A DNA stretch of 5,361 nucleotides from Myxococcales bacterium (lineage in GTDB: Bacteria > Myxococcota_A > Polyangia > Polyangiales > Polyangiaceae), in NCBI GenBank assembly GCA_013298325.1, contig JAAFHJ010000371.1:1-5361 (forward strand). Reading direction: 5' to 3'. The position numbers and the translations under genes are program-made. Shown piece after piece: positions 1 through 5,321 of the stretch; the stretch's first letter is position 1; every line of letters begins with the position of its first letter. A model generated the notes under the pieces. The model was not told the origin of the DNA, did not search any database, and worked only from the letters and a program-made list of their open reading frames with translations.

Positions 1-50
1 AAGTGATTGAACGTGTTCCTTAAAATCGAGCTGTCAGCCGGATCCATCCA
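1..50. repeat. 50-bp direct repeat, copy 1 (75-bp period)
   Basis: This stretch is identical, base for base, to 76-125. The two copies are separated by 25 bases of different sequence (51-75), giving a 75-bp period. It is about 46% GC, clearly lower than the genes to its right. It contains a near-palindrome GAACGTGTTC and a GGATCC, and it ends in an ATCC run that is three units long here (42-53) and two units long in the second copy. The array may continue beyond the left edge. I recognise no named element in it. Confidence 0.9.
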
Positions 51-75
51 TCCACGGTGATTCCCAAACGAGCCC

Positions 76-125
76 AAGTGATTGAACGTGTTCCTTAAAA
101 TCGAGCTGTCAGCCGGATCCATCCA
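76..125. repeat. 50-bp direct repeat, copy 2
   Basis: This is an exact second copy of bases 1-50. Identity stops at 125, where the flank diverges immediately from that of copy 1. It lies 80 bases upstream of the cinA start, so it could be part of the cinA leader, the tail of a minisatellite that lies mostly outside the window, or an assembly duplication at a contig edge. I see no good -35/-10 pair with normal spacing inside it. Confidence 0.9.
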
Positions 126-204
126 GATCTGCCCGAGGGGCGTTACGCTCGCGGTTCCCCTTGCCGCGCAACCGTCTTGGGCCCTAGGGCATCTGCCGCA
201 AACC

Positions 205-1455
205 ATGAAATCCGCCATCCTGAGCATTGGGACCGAGCTGACCCGCGGCGAGCTCGTGAACGGAAACGCCGCGTGGCTCTCGGAACGGCTGACACAGGCC
301 GGGTTCACGGTCACCGAGCACCTCGTCGTCGACGACGATGAGGCGCGCATCATCGACGCCCTCGCCCGCCTCGGCGCGTCGGTCTCCGTCGTCGTCTGCA
401 CCGGGGGGCTCGGTCCGACGACCGACGACCTCACCACCGAGACGGTCGCCCGCTACCTCGGCGTCCCGATGCGCCGCGATGCCGCCTCCCTCGCCGCCAT
501 CGAAGCGCGCTTCGCCCGATTTGGCCGCGTGATGAGCCCGAGCAACGCGAAACAGGCCGATTTCCCGGAAGCGGCGACCGTCCTCCCGAACCCGGTCGGC
601 ACCGCCCCCGGCTTCTCGGTGAACCTCGCAAAGGCCAGCGCCTCCCCCGAGTGCCGCGCCTTCTTCCTCCCCGGCGTCCCCCGGGAAATGCAGCATTTGT
701 TTCAGGAAGAGGTCCTCCCGCGGATCGCCGATCTCGCGACGCACACCTCCCACCAGATCCGCTTCCGGACGTTCGGTCTCCCTGAGAGCGTCGTCGGCGA
801 AAAGCTCGCCGGCGTCGAGGCGGCCTTCCCCGGCGTGATCCTCGGCTACCGGGCCCACTTCCCCGAAATTGAAGTAAAAGTCCTGGCGACCGCCACCGAT
901 GCTGAAGCCGCTGCCACCCTCGCCGAGCAGGCCGCCGCCGTCGTCGCCGAGCGCCTTGGAGACGTAATCTACACGCGGGGGACCTCCTCGATCGGCCGCG
1001 TCGTCGTGGATGCACTGACCGCCCGCAAGAAGACGCTCGCCCTCGCCGAGTCGTGTACCGGGGGCCTCGTGAGCAGCCTGATCACTCGGGAACATGGCGC
1101 AAGCGCTGCATTTTTGTTCGGCGCCGTCACCTATGCCAACGAAGCCAAGCAGGCGGTCCTCGGCGTCCCCGCGGCGACGATCACCGCCCACGGAGCCGTC
1201 TCCCCGGAGACCGCCGCCGCCATGGCCGAAGGGGCGCGGAAGGTCTCTGGGGCCGATTATGCGGTCGCCATCACCGGCGTCGCCGGGCCCGACGGCGGCA
1301 GCGACGAAAAGCCGGTCGGTACCGTGCATTTCGCCATCGCGAGCGCGGAAGGGACGCGCACCGAGCACCGCCTCTTCCGCTGGCCAAACCGGGACATGAT
1401 CCAGACGATCGCCGCCTACACGGCCCTCGACTTCGTCCGCCGCGCAGTGCGGTAA
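205..1455 (+). CDS. cinA: CinA: nicotinamide-nucleotide amidohydrolase with MoCF/COG1058 domain
   Basis: Full-length CinA, 416 residues, close to the usual family length. The N-terminal MoCF-like (COG1058) domain spans about residues 1-170. It opens with SIGTELTRGELVNGNA (7-22) and carries TGGLGPTTDD (66-75), LPNPVGTAPGF (127-137) and FLPGVPREM (154-162). The C-terminal PncC-type amidase domain (about 260-415) has ESCTGG (282-287, presumed nucleophile Ser284 within it), TYANEAK (309-315) and TGVAGPDGG (357-365). In characterised relatives the C-terminal domain deamidates nicotinamide mononucleotide to nicotinate mononucleotide in NAD recycling, and the N-terminal domain hydrolyses ADP-ribose. 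The enzyme is expected to be cytosolic. I chose ATG 205 because MKSAILSIGTEL matches the family N-terminus. The frame stays open back to a TTG at 82, but that stretch has no CinA character and runs through the direct repeat. No good ribosome binding site precedes 205. Transcription converges on the gene ending at 1469. Confidence 0.95.
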   Translation: MKSAILSIGTELTRGELVNGNAAWLSERLTQAGFTVTEHLVVDDDEARIIDALARLGASVSVVVCTGGLGPTTDDLTTETVARYLGVPMRRDAASLAAIEARFARFGRVMSPSNAKQADFPEAATVLPNPVGTAPGFSVNLAKASASPECRAFFLPGVPREMQHLFQEEVLPRIADLATHTSHQIRFRTFGLPESVVGEKLAGVEAAFPGVILGYRAHFPEIEVKVLATATDAEAAATLAEQAAAVVAERLGDVIYTRGTSSIGRVVVDALTARKKTLALAESCTGGLVSSLITREHGASAAFLFGAVTYANEAKQAVLGVPAATITAHGAVSPETAAAMAEGARKVSGADYAVAITGVAGPDGGSDEKPVGTVHFAIASAEGTRTEHRLFRWPNRDMIQTIAAYTALDFVRRAVR

Positions 1456-1468
1456 CCGTCGGGATCTT

Positions 1469-2929
1469 CTAGCGCTTCGCCGGTTTCGGTGTGGCGCCAG
1501 CGAGTTCGTCGAACCAGCGCTTGGCAAGGGCGCAGTCGCCGGCGGACGTCCAGCTCGCTCCAGGGACCGCTGGGCCGGCGAGCAGGTAGAAATGCCCGTT
1601 GGCGTGGCCGATGGCGAGGGGCCCCTTCGTGGTGCGCTCCACACAGCGGAATGAATTCGAGCCTTTACCCGCAGCGGTACCCCGCCGTGCGAGCGCCGGG
1701 GCGAGGGCGGTGAAGGCTTCGGCGGCCCCCTTTGGGCGGTCGGCGTCGAAGGCGACGTCGTAGGCGGTCGCGACTGCCGGCTTTCCGTTGGGCGTCGACG
1801 ACGGGATCTCCAGAAAGCTGCTCGCGCCGCCCCCCCAGCCGACGAAGAGCTGACGGGCCTTTGTGCGGGTGCTGTCATCCAGGGGGGTCGACGGCGACGG
1901 CGCACCAAGCCACCCCTGAGCGAGCAGACCGAGGCCGAGTTCCCCGATTTGATCGCCCGCAACCCGCTTTGCAGCCGGCCCGAGGGCGGCGAAGGTCGGC
2001 GCGGGGACGTTCAGCGCCGGCTCATGGGCCAGGTACTTGGAAACATGAAGGATCTGCTCGGTCGTCGCCGGCGGATTGCTCCACGCGGCGTCGACAGCGG
2101 CCCAGCCGGCCTTCGGATCTTTCCCTTCGCCAGCGGCACGCCGCAGGCCATTTACAAAGAGGAGACCGTGGAGGTAGGGCGCGACGAGACCGACGCGCAA
2201 CAAAGGCGGAATATCGGTCTTTCCGGTCGCCCCGAGCGACGACGACATCATCGAGATCGTCTGCTCATCGGGGACGTCGGTCGCGAGCATGCCGCGCTCG
2301 GTGAACATCGCGTCGAACATCGCGCTCGTCGCGTCCCCTTCGGCGAGCGCGCTCGTCGCCTCCGCGTGGTCGCTCGCCCCTTCCCCATACTTCATGCGGT
2401 CTTTGAGGCCGAAGTGCTGGTCCTGGAGGGCGTGGACGATCTCGTGATTGAGGGTCGCGCTCGCGAGCTCCCCTTTCAGGTCGTCGGCGACGTACATCGT
2501 CCCGTCTTCCGGCGAATAAAATCCAGCGAGTTCCTCTTCCAGCAGGGCGAACGTCGTCGCCAAATAGTCGGTCTGCTCGGGGACCAGATCGGCGAGGATC
2601 AGGTCTTGCCCTTCGCGAACAATCGCCTCCTTCGGGATCTCGGTGGCGACGTGGGCGCGCACTTTGGCGAGCATCGCCTCGCGGGTAAGGACGACGCCGG
2701 GGACCTCCTTCTTCGACGCGAGCGCACGTACCCGCGACATCCGTTTTTGGGCCTTCGCGATGCGCGGATCCGAGGGGGCTGGCGGAGCGGTTGCCGGGGC
2801 GCTGGCCGATCCGGTCGCCACGGCGACGGCGGCCGACGGAGTGGCCAGATCGGGCGCCGGTTTGGATGCGCCAGCACAAGCTGATAGCTGGAAAATGACC
2901 AAAAAAAGCGGGAAACTACGCCGGCTCAT
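1469..2929 (-). CDS. Putative HExxH zinc-metallopeptidase-like lipoprotein
   Basis: 486 residues. A lipoprotein signal peptide (hydrophobic 6-17, lipobox LSAC with Cys18) is followed by an Ala/Pro/Ser-rich linker (about 19-56), so the protein is probably tethered to a membrane and faces the periplasm or outside. The core contains GFYSPEDGTMYVADD (136-150), then NHEIVHALQDQHFGL (161-175) with the zinc motif H162-E163-x-x-H166, then ALAEGDA (194-200), where Glu197 is a plausible third zinc ligand as in gluzincins. A downstream TTEQILHVSKYL (289-300) resembles a segment I associate with uncharacterised HExxH proteins. The last ~100 residues carry two Cys (429, 466) that could form a disulfide. 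Substrate and peptidase activity are unknown. The start codon overlaps the rpe stop by 4 bases (ATGA) and has a GGAGG site 7 bases upstream, so translation is probably coupled to rpe. The last codon lies 13 bases from the cinA stop on the opposite strand. Confidence 0.85.
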   Translation of the reverse strand: MSRRSFPLFLVIFQLSACAGASKPAPDLATPSAAVAVATGSASAPATAPPAPSDPRIAKAQKRMSRVRALASKKEVPGVVLTREAMLAKVRAHVATEIPKEAIVREGQDLILADLVPEQTDYLATTFALLEEELAGFYSPEDGTMYVADDLKGELASATLNHEIVHALQDQHFGLKDRMKYGEGASDHAEATSALAEGDATSAMFDAMFTERGMLATDVPDEQTISMMSSSLGATGKTDIPPLLRVGLVAPYLHGLLFVNGLRRAAGEGKDPKAGWAAVDAAWSNPPATTEQILHVSKYLAHEPALNVPAPTFAALGPAAKRVAGDQIGELGLGLLAQGWLGAPSPSTPLDDSTRTKARQLFVGWGGGASSFLEIPSSTPNGKPAVATAYDVAFDADRPKGAAEAFTALAPALARRGTAAGKGSNSFRCVERTTKGPLAIGHANGHFYLLAGPAVPGASWTSAGDCALAKRWFDELAGATPKPAKR

Positions 2930-3621
2930 CGCTTCGCCTCCGCGAGGCCACGGAGCTGCTCGATGCGGCTCCGGTAGTGGTCGGCTTGACCGCTTGGGGG
3001 GGCGCCGGAAAAGACCGCGTTTCCAGCGACGAACACCCGAGCCCCCGCTTCGGCGGCGGCGCCGATCGTCTCCGGGGCGATGCCGCCGTCGATTTCGAGG
3101 TCGATCTGCACGCCGTGGGCAGCCGCCATTTCGCGAATCTTTCGGACCTTCGGGAGCACACTCCCGAGGAAGCTCTGGCCGCCGAAACCGGGATTGACGC
3201 TCATCACAAGGACGAGATCGAGATCCTGCATCACGTACTCAAGCACGTGCTCGGGCGTGTGCGGATTGAGGGAGACGCCGGCCCGTTTTCCGCGGGCACG
3301 AATCGCCTGGAGGACCCGCGAAAGATGCGTGCAGGCCTCCGCGTGGACGGTGATGATGTCGGCGCCGGCATCGGCGTAGGCGTCGATCCAGCGGTCGGGC
3401 TCGACGATCATCAAATGCACATCCAGCGGCAATTTGGTGACCTTCCGGAGCGCTTTTACGACCGGGGGGCCGAAGGTCAGGTTCGGGACAAAGCGCCCGT
3501 CCATCACGTCGACATGGATCCAATCGGCGCCGGCCGCTTCCAGGGCCGCCACCTCCTCGCCGAGGCGGGCAAAATCGGCGCTAAGAATCGACGGGGCCAG
3601 ACGCATCGTGTCGCGATCCAT
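2926..3621 (-). CDS. rpe: Ribulose-phosphate 3-epimerase
   Basis: 231 residues, normal length for this TIM-barrel enzyme, which interconverts D-ribulose 5-phosphate and D-xylulose 5-phosphate in the cytosolic pentose phosphate pathway. Family signatures appear in order: LAPSILSADF (8-17, Ser11), HVDVMDGRFVPN (36-47, with metal ligand His36 and catalytic/metal Asp38), DVHLM (67-71, His69), MSVNPGFGGQ (140-149), EIDGGI (176-181, catalytic Asp178) and the phosphate-binding VAGNAVF (198-204). All expected metal and acid/base residues are present, so the enzyme should be active. ATG 3621 is taken as start. Met6 (3606) is an equally plausible start because it aligns with the short family N-terminus, and neither has a strong ribosome binding site. 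It is the first gene of a two-gene operon, overlapping the lipoprotein gene by 4 bases, and is divergent from the GNAT gene. Confidence 0.96.
   Translation of the reverse strand: MDRDTMRLAPSILSADFARLGEEVAALEAAGADWIHVDVMDGRFVPNLTFGPPVVKALRKVTKLPLDVHLMIVEPDRWIDAYADAGADIITVHAEACTHLSRVLQAIRARGKRAGVSLNPHTPEHVLEYVMQDLDLVLVMSVNPGFGGQSFLGSVLPKVRKIREMAAAHGVQIDLEIDGGIAPETIGAAAEAGARVFVAGNAVFSGAPPSGQADHYRSRIEQLRGLAEAKR
2937..2941 (-). promoter_or_regulatory. Shine-Dalgarno site for the HExxH lipoprotein gene
   Basis: GGAGG on the minus strand, 7 bases before the ATG at 2929 and inside the last codons of rpe. It fixes the start of the metallopeptidase-like lipoprotein and allows reinitiation after the overlapping rpe stop. 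Confidence 0.8.
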
Positions 3622-3678
3622 GAGCGGGCTCTAGCACTTTCCATTGCGGATTCTGCGCCCTTCGGCGACGCTCCAAGG
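3622..3678. promoter_or_regulatory. Divergent intergenic region, presumed promoters for rpe and the GNAT gene
   Basis: This 57-base gap separates two divergent starts (rpe at 3621 minus, GNAT at 3679 plus), so by position it should hold the promoter of each operon. I cannot identify a convincing -35/-10 pair in either direction, nor a clear operator palindrome. An AAGG directly abuts the ATG at 3679, too close to serve as a standard ribosome binding site for it. The assignment is positional only. Confidence 0.4.
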
Positions 3679-4128
3679 ATGGAAACCCGGCCGATGCGGA
3701 AGAGCGATTTCGACCATGTCGTCGAAGTGATCGACCACTGGTGGGGCGGCCCCGGCGGCACGCTCGCCCACCCGATGTTCTTCTACGAACTCGGCGAGCT
3801 GGCGACGGTCGCCGAGGAGGACGGCCGCATCGTCGGCTTCCTCTTCGGGTTCATCTCCACGACGACCGGGGTCGACAAGACCGGCTACGTTCATCTTGTC
3901 GGGATCCATCCCGATTTCCGTCGTCGTGCCGTCGGCCGCTTGCTCTACGAACAATTCCTCGCACGCTGCACCGAGCAGGGCTGCCGGCGCCTCAAGGCGA
4001 TCGCCACGATCGGCAACGACGCCGCCATTCGCTTCCACGAAGGGCTCGGCTTTGTCGCCCACGAAACCGAAGACTACGCGGGCCCGAGCCGCAAACGCAT
4101 CGTTTTCCTAAAGGAACTCACCCCATGA
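3679..4128 (+). CDS. GNAT-family N-acetyltransferase
   Basis: 149 residues, a single-domain GNAT protein of normal length. The acetyl-CoA-binding motif A lies in YVHLVGIHPDFRRRAVGRLLY (70-90): a beta strand, then R82-R83-A-V-G86-R87, the pyrophosphate-binding loop. Motif B is NDAAIRFHEGLGF (113-125). The N-terminus has WWGGPGG (21-27) and HPMFFYELGE (31-40), features of a recurring GNAT subfamily of unknown substrate. The acceptor (small molecule or protein lysine) cannot be read from sequence. ATG 3679 is used because no upstream in-frame ATG with GNAT-like sequence exists. Met6 at 3694 is an alternative, with AAGGAT 13 bases upstream. The TGA stop overlaps the ATG of the cyclic-nucleotide-binding protein (ATGA), so the two are almost certainly co-transcribed and perhaps co-assembled. 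Confidence 0.9.
   Translation: METRPMRKSDFDHVVEVIDHWWGGPGGTLAHPMFFYELGELATVAEEDGRIVGFLFGFISTTTGVDKTGYVHLVGIHPDFRRRAVGRLLYEQFLARCTEQGCRRLKAIATIGNDAAIRFHEGLGFVAHETEDYAGPSRKRIVFLKELTP
4112..4115 (+). promoter_or_regulatory. Shine-Dalgarno site for the cyclic-nucleotide-binding gene
   Basis: AGGA, within an AAAGGAA run, lies 9 bases before the ATG at 4125 and inside the end of the GNAT gene. It supports 4125 as the start and rejects the much longer upstream open frame. Confidence 0.75.
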
Positions 4129-4670
4129 CCGAACCGCGTGCCAGCGACTCTCGCCTCAAGACGGCCCCCCGTCCGGTCACCGCCGATCGCCTCCGCGACG
4201 TCGGTCTCTTTGGCGCCCTCCCGGACGAAACCCTCGATTTCCTTCTCGGACGCGGCGCTGTCGTGCCGATGACTGTTGGCGACGTCGTGTTCAAAGAGGG
4301 GGACAACGCCCGCGAGCTCTTCGTCCTCCTCGATGGCGAGCTTGAGGTCCTCAAGCGCTCGCGCACCGGTCGCGAGACGCGCGTCGCCATGCTCGGCCCC
4401 GGCGATTCTTTTGGCGAAATGTCGCTGATCGACCTCCAGCCCCGCAGCGCCACCATCCGCGCCCTCGCGTCGGCGCGCCTCTTCCGCCTCGGCGCCGAAG
4501 ACCTCGACGCCCTCTACCGCTTCGACCTCCGCTCCTACGCGATCTTCGTCTTGAACATCGCCCGAGACATGTCCCGACGCCTCCGCGTGACCGACGGGCT
4601 CCTCGCGACGATGACCGCGAATTTGATGGAAGACTACGTCGACAACAAGGCGGGCGGCGGCCGCACCTAG
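4125..4670 (+). CDS. Stand-alone cyclic nucleotide-binding (CNB) domain protein
   Basis: 181 residues. After a ~22-residue polar N-terminus, a CRP-type CNB domain spans about 25-145: DVGLFGALPDETLDFLL (25-41), VGDVVFKEGDNARELFVLLDGELEVL (51-76), and the phosphate-binding cassette FGEMSLIDLQPRSATIRA (96-113) with Gly97, Glu98, Arg107 and Ser108 in place. These correspond to the residues that grip the ribose and cyclic phosphate in CRP, so cyclic nucleotide binding is likely. Which nucleotide is not certain. A helical tail (about 135-172) follows, but there is no helix-turn-helix DNA-binding domain, no kinase or cyclase and no membrane segment. It is therefore probably a cytosolic regulatory subunit or sensor, not a transcription factor. 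The 4-base overlap with the GNAT gene suggests it regulates that acetyltransferase. A hairpin terminator follows 23 bases after the stop. Confidence 0.92.
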   Translation: MTEPRASDSRLKTAPRPVTADRLRDVGLFGALPDETLDFLLGRGAVVPMTVGDVVFKEGDNARELFVLLDGELEVLKRSRTGRETRVAMLGPGDSFGEMSLIDLQPRSATIRALASARLFRLGAEDLDALYRFDLRSYAIFVLNIARDMSRRLRVTDGLLATMTANLMEDYVDNKAGGGRT

Positions 4671-4693
4671 CCGAAACGCCGCAGCGAAAAACC

Positions 4694-4736
4694 AAACGCC
4701 CCGAGGATCGCGAGAACGGCGATCGGCGGGGCGTTT
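4694..4736. terminator. Hairpin terminator between convergent operons (probably bidirectional)
   Basis: A perfect 10-bp inverted repeat (AAACGCCCCG at 4694-4703, CGGGGCGTTT at 4727-4736) encloses a second 6-bp stem (GATCGC 4706-4711, GCGATC 4719-4724) around a 7-base loop, with a 2x2 internal mismatch between the stems. On the minus strand the stem is followed by GGTTTTTCG, a reasonable U-tract for the small-lipoprotein operon. On the plus strand the stem's own TTT is followed by CTG, so the U-tract is weak. Its position between convergent stops at 4670 and 4762 fits a shared terminator. Confidence 0.85.
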
Positions 4737-4761
4737 CTGCGTCGGGAGCGCGCGGTGTGGG

Positions 4762-5139
4762 TCAGTCGCGGACGCTGGCGTCGCTCGGAGTGGCGTCGGT
4801 CGCGGCGTCGCTGGCACCGTCCACCGACCCATCAGAGCCGCCATCGCTGGCGCCGTCGGGCGTCTCGACGGAGCCATCGTTGTCAAACGTGTTGCCGCCG
4901 TCGGGGGCGCTGGCTGCGGCATCGACGCTATCGTTCGGGCCTGCGTCGCTGGCGCCGGTCGCTGCGTCTTGACCGCGACCGCCGGCGTCTACCTCGGCGG
5001 TTGTGTCGTTTTCCGGCGGAAAAGGTTGCGGATTCAGGGAGCAAGCGATCGCTGGCGCAAAGAGAAGCGCAAGCACCACGAGGAAGTTTCGCGAAGCGAC
5101 GGCGGACGGGCCTGGGTGAAGGTGTTCGGTCGGTTTCAT
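4762..5139 (-). CDS. Small acidic lipoprotein with CSLNPQPFPPE motif
   Basis: 125 residues. The n-region (1-18) contains Arg17, and a hydrophobic stretch (19-32) ends in AIAC, making Cys33 the likely lipidated residue after signal peptidase II cleavage. Ser follows the Cys, which under the E. coli Lol rule would favour the outer membrane. The mature part (93 residues) starts CSLNPQPFPPE, then becomes a low-complexity Asp/Ala/Ser/Gly tail with DGAS/DGGSDGS-like units. I count 20 acidic and 2 basic residues, so it is probably disordered and strongly negative. No enzyme domain is visible and I do not recognise the protein. ATG 5139 is chosen because it overlaps the upstream gene's stop (ATGA) and has GGAGG 9 bases upstream. 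The frame stays open back to 5259, but that extension is Arg-rich and is the shadow of the upstream gene. The block around Cys33 is shared exactly with that neighbour. Confidence 0.85.
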   Translation of the reverse strand: MKPTEHLHPGPSAVASRNFLVVLALLFAPAIACSLNPQPFPPENDTTAEVDAGGRGQDAATGASDAGPNDSVDAAASAPDGGNTFDNDGSVETPDGASDGGSDGSVDGASDAATDATPSDASVRD

Positions 5140-5321
5140 CGGTCGGCGCCTCCGTCGTTGCAGCCTGCGTCGCCGGCGTCGGTGGCACAGGTGCCATCGG
5201 AGAGCGTCGGAGGCCCGTTCCCCTCTTCTGGTGGGAACGGCTGCGGGTTGAGCGAACATGCAACCCCGACCGCAGCAGCCAGGATGGCCATCAGGAGGGC
5301 GAGGTGGAAGGTTCGGCTCAT
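5136..5321 (-). CDS. Very small lipoprotein with CSLNPQPFPPE motif
   Basis: 61 residues. A signal peptide (MSRTFHLALLMAILAAAVGV then Ala) ends in VGVAC, with Cys22 the likely lipidation site. The -3 residue is Gly, less canonical than Leu, but the hydrophobic core and the identical block in the paralogue support it. The 40-residue mature peptide starts CSLNPQPFPPE and ends in a Gly/Asp/Ala tail with two more cysteines (CATDAGDAGC, 45-54) that could form a disulfide. I do not recognise the protein and no catalytic function is evident. It is the upstream partner of the 125-residue lipoprotein, overlapping it by 4 bases. No clear ribosome binding site precedes ATG 5321; the 40 bases left in the window upstream (5322-5361) are pyrimidine-rich on this strand and show no obvious promoter. 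The operon may begin further right. Confidence 0.8.
   Translation of the reverse strand: MSRTFHLALLMAILAAAVGVACSLNPQPFPPEEGNGPPTLSDGTCATDAGDAGCNDGGADR
5149..5153 (-). promoter_or_regulatory. Shine-Dalgarno site for the second small lipoprotein gene
   Basis: GGAGG on the minus strand, 9 bases upstream of the ATG at 5139 and within the end of the preceding lipoprotein gene. It fixes the start of the 125-residue lipoprotein. Confidence 0.8.

Noticed and set aside
1..125. CRISPR array (two 50-bp repeats around a 25-bp spacer)
   Set aside because: The repeat is longer and the spacer shorter than normal for CRISPR, only two copies are visible, the repeat lacks a good terminal palindrome and there are no cas genes in the window.
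82..204. N-terminal extension of cinA from a TTG at 82
   Set aside because: The extension runs through the direct repeat, has no resemblance to CinA, and the family N-terminus begins exactly at ATG 205.
131..204. Hairpin AGGGG/CCCCT (136-161) and the GGGCCCTAGGGC palindrome (179-190) as a terminator or operator upstream of cinA
   Set aside because: The stems are short or lack a U-tract and similar patches arise by chance in GC-rich DNA. I cannot support a regulatory role.
184..1962. 592-residue minus-strand open frame antisense to cinA
   Set aside because: It is Arg/Gly/Asp-rich with no recognisable domain, and it covers cinA, whose motifs are intact on the plus strand. It also runs into the coding frame of another real gene. 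It is typical of GC-rich shadow frames.
1949..2884. 311-residue plus-strand open frame opposite the metallopeptidase-like lipoprotein
   Set aside because: The minus strand carries a signal peptide, lipobox, HExxH motif and ribosome binding site. The plus-strand translation is Arg-rich with no motif.
2977..3678. Long N-terminal extension of the GNAT protein
   Set aside because: It is the complement of rpe, and its translation has no GNAT character. The GNAT fold starts at the METRPMRKSDF segment.
3741..4124. N-terminal extension of the cyclic-nucleotide-binding protein
   Set aside because: It is an out-of-frame, Arg/Pro-rich reading of the GNAT gene. The AGGA site and ATGA overlap place the start at 4125.
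4125..4670. Crp/Fnr transcription regulator
   Set aside because: The nucleotide-binding cassette is present, but no helix-turn-helix follows before the stop at 4668-4670.
5140..5259. 40-residue Arg-rich extension of the 125-residue lipoprotein
   Set aside because: It would bury the signal peptide and is a shadow of the upstream lipoprotein gene. GGAGG at 5149-5153 supports the ATG at 5139.
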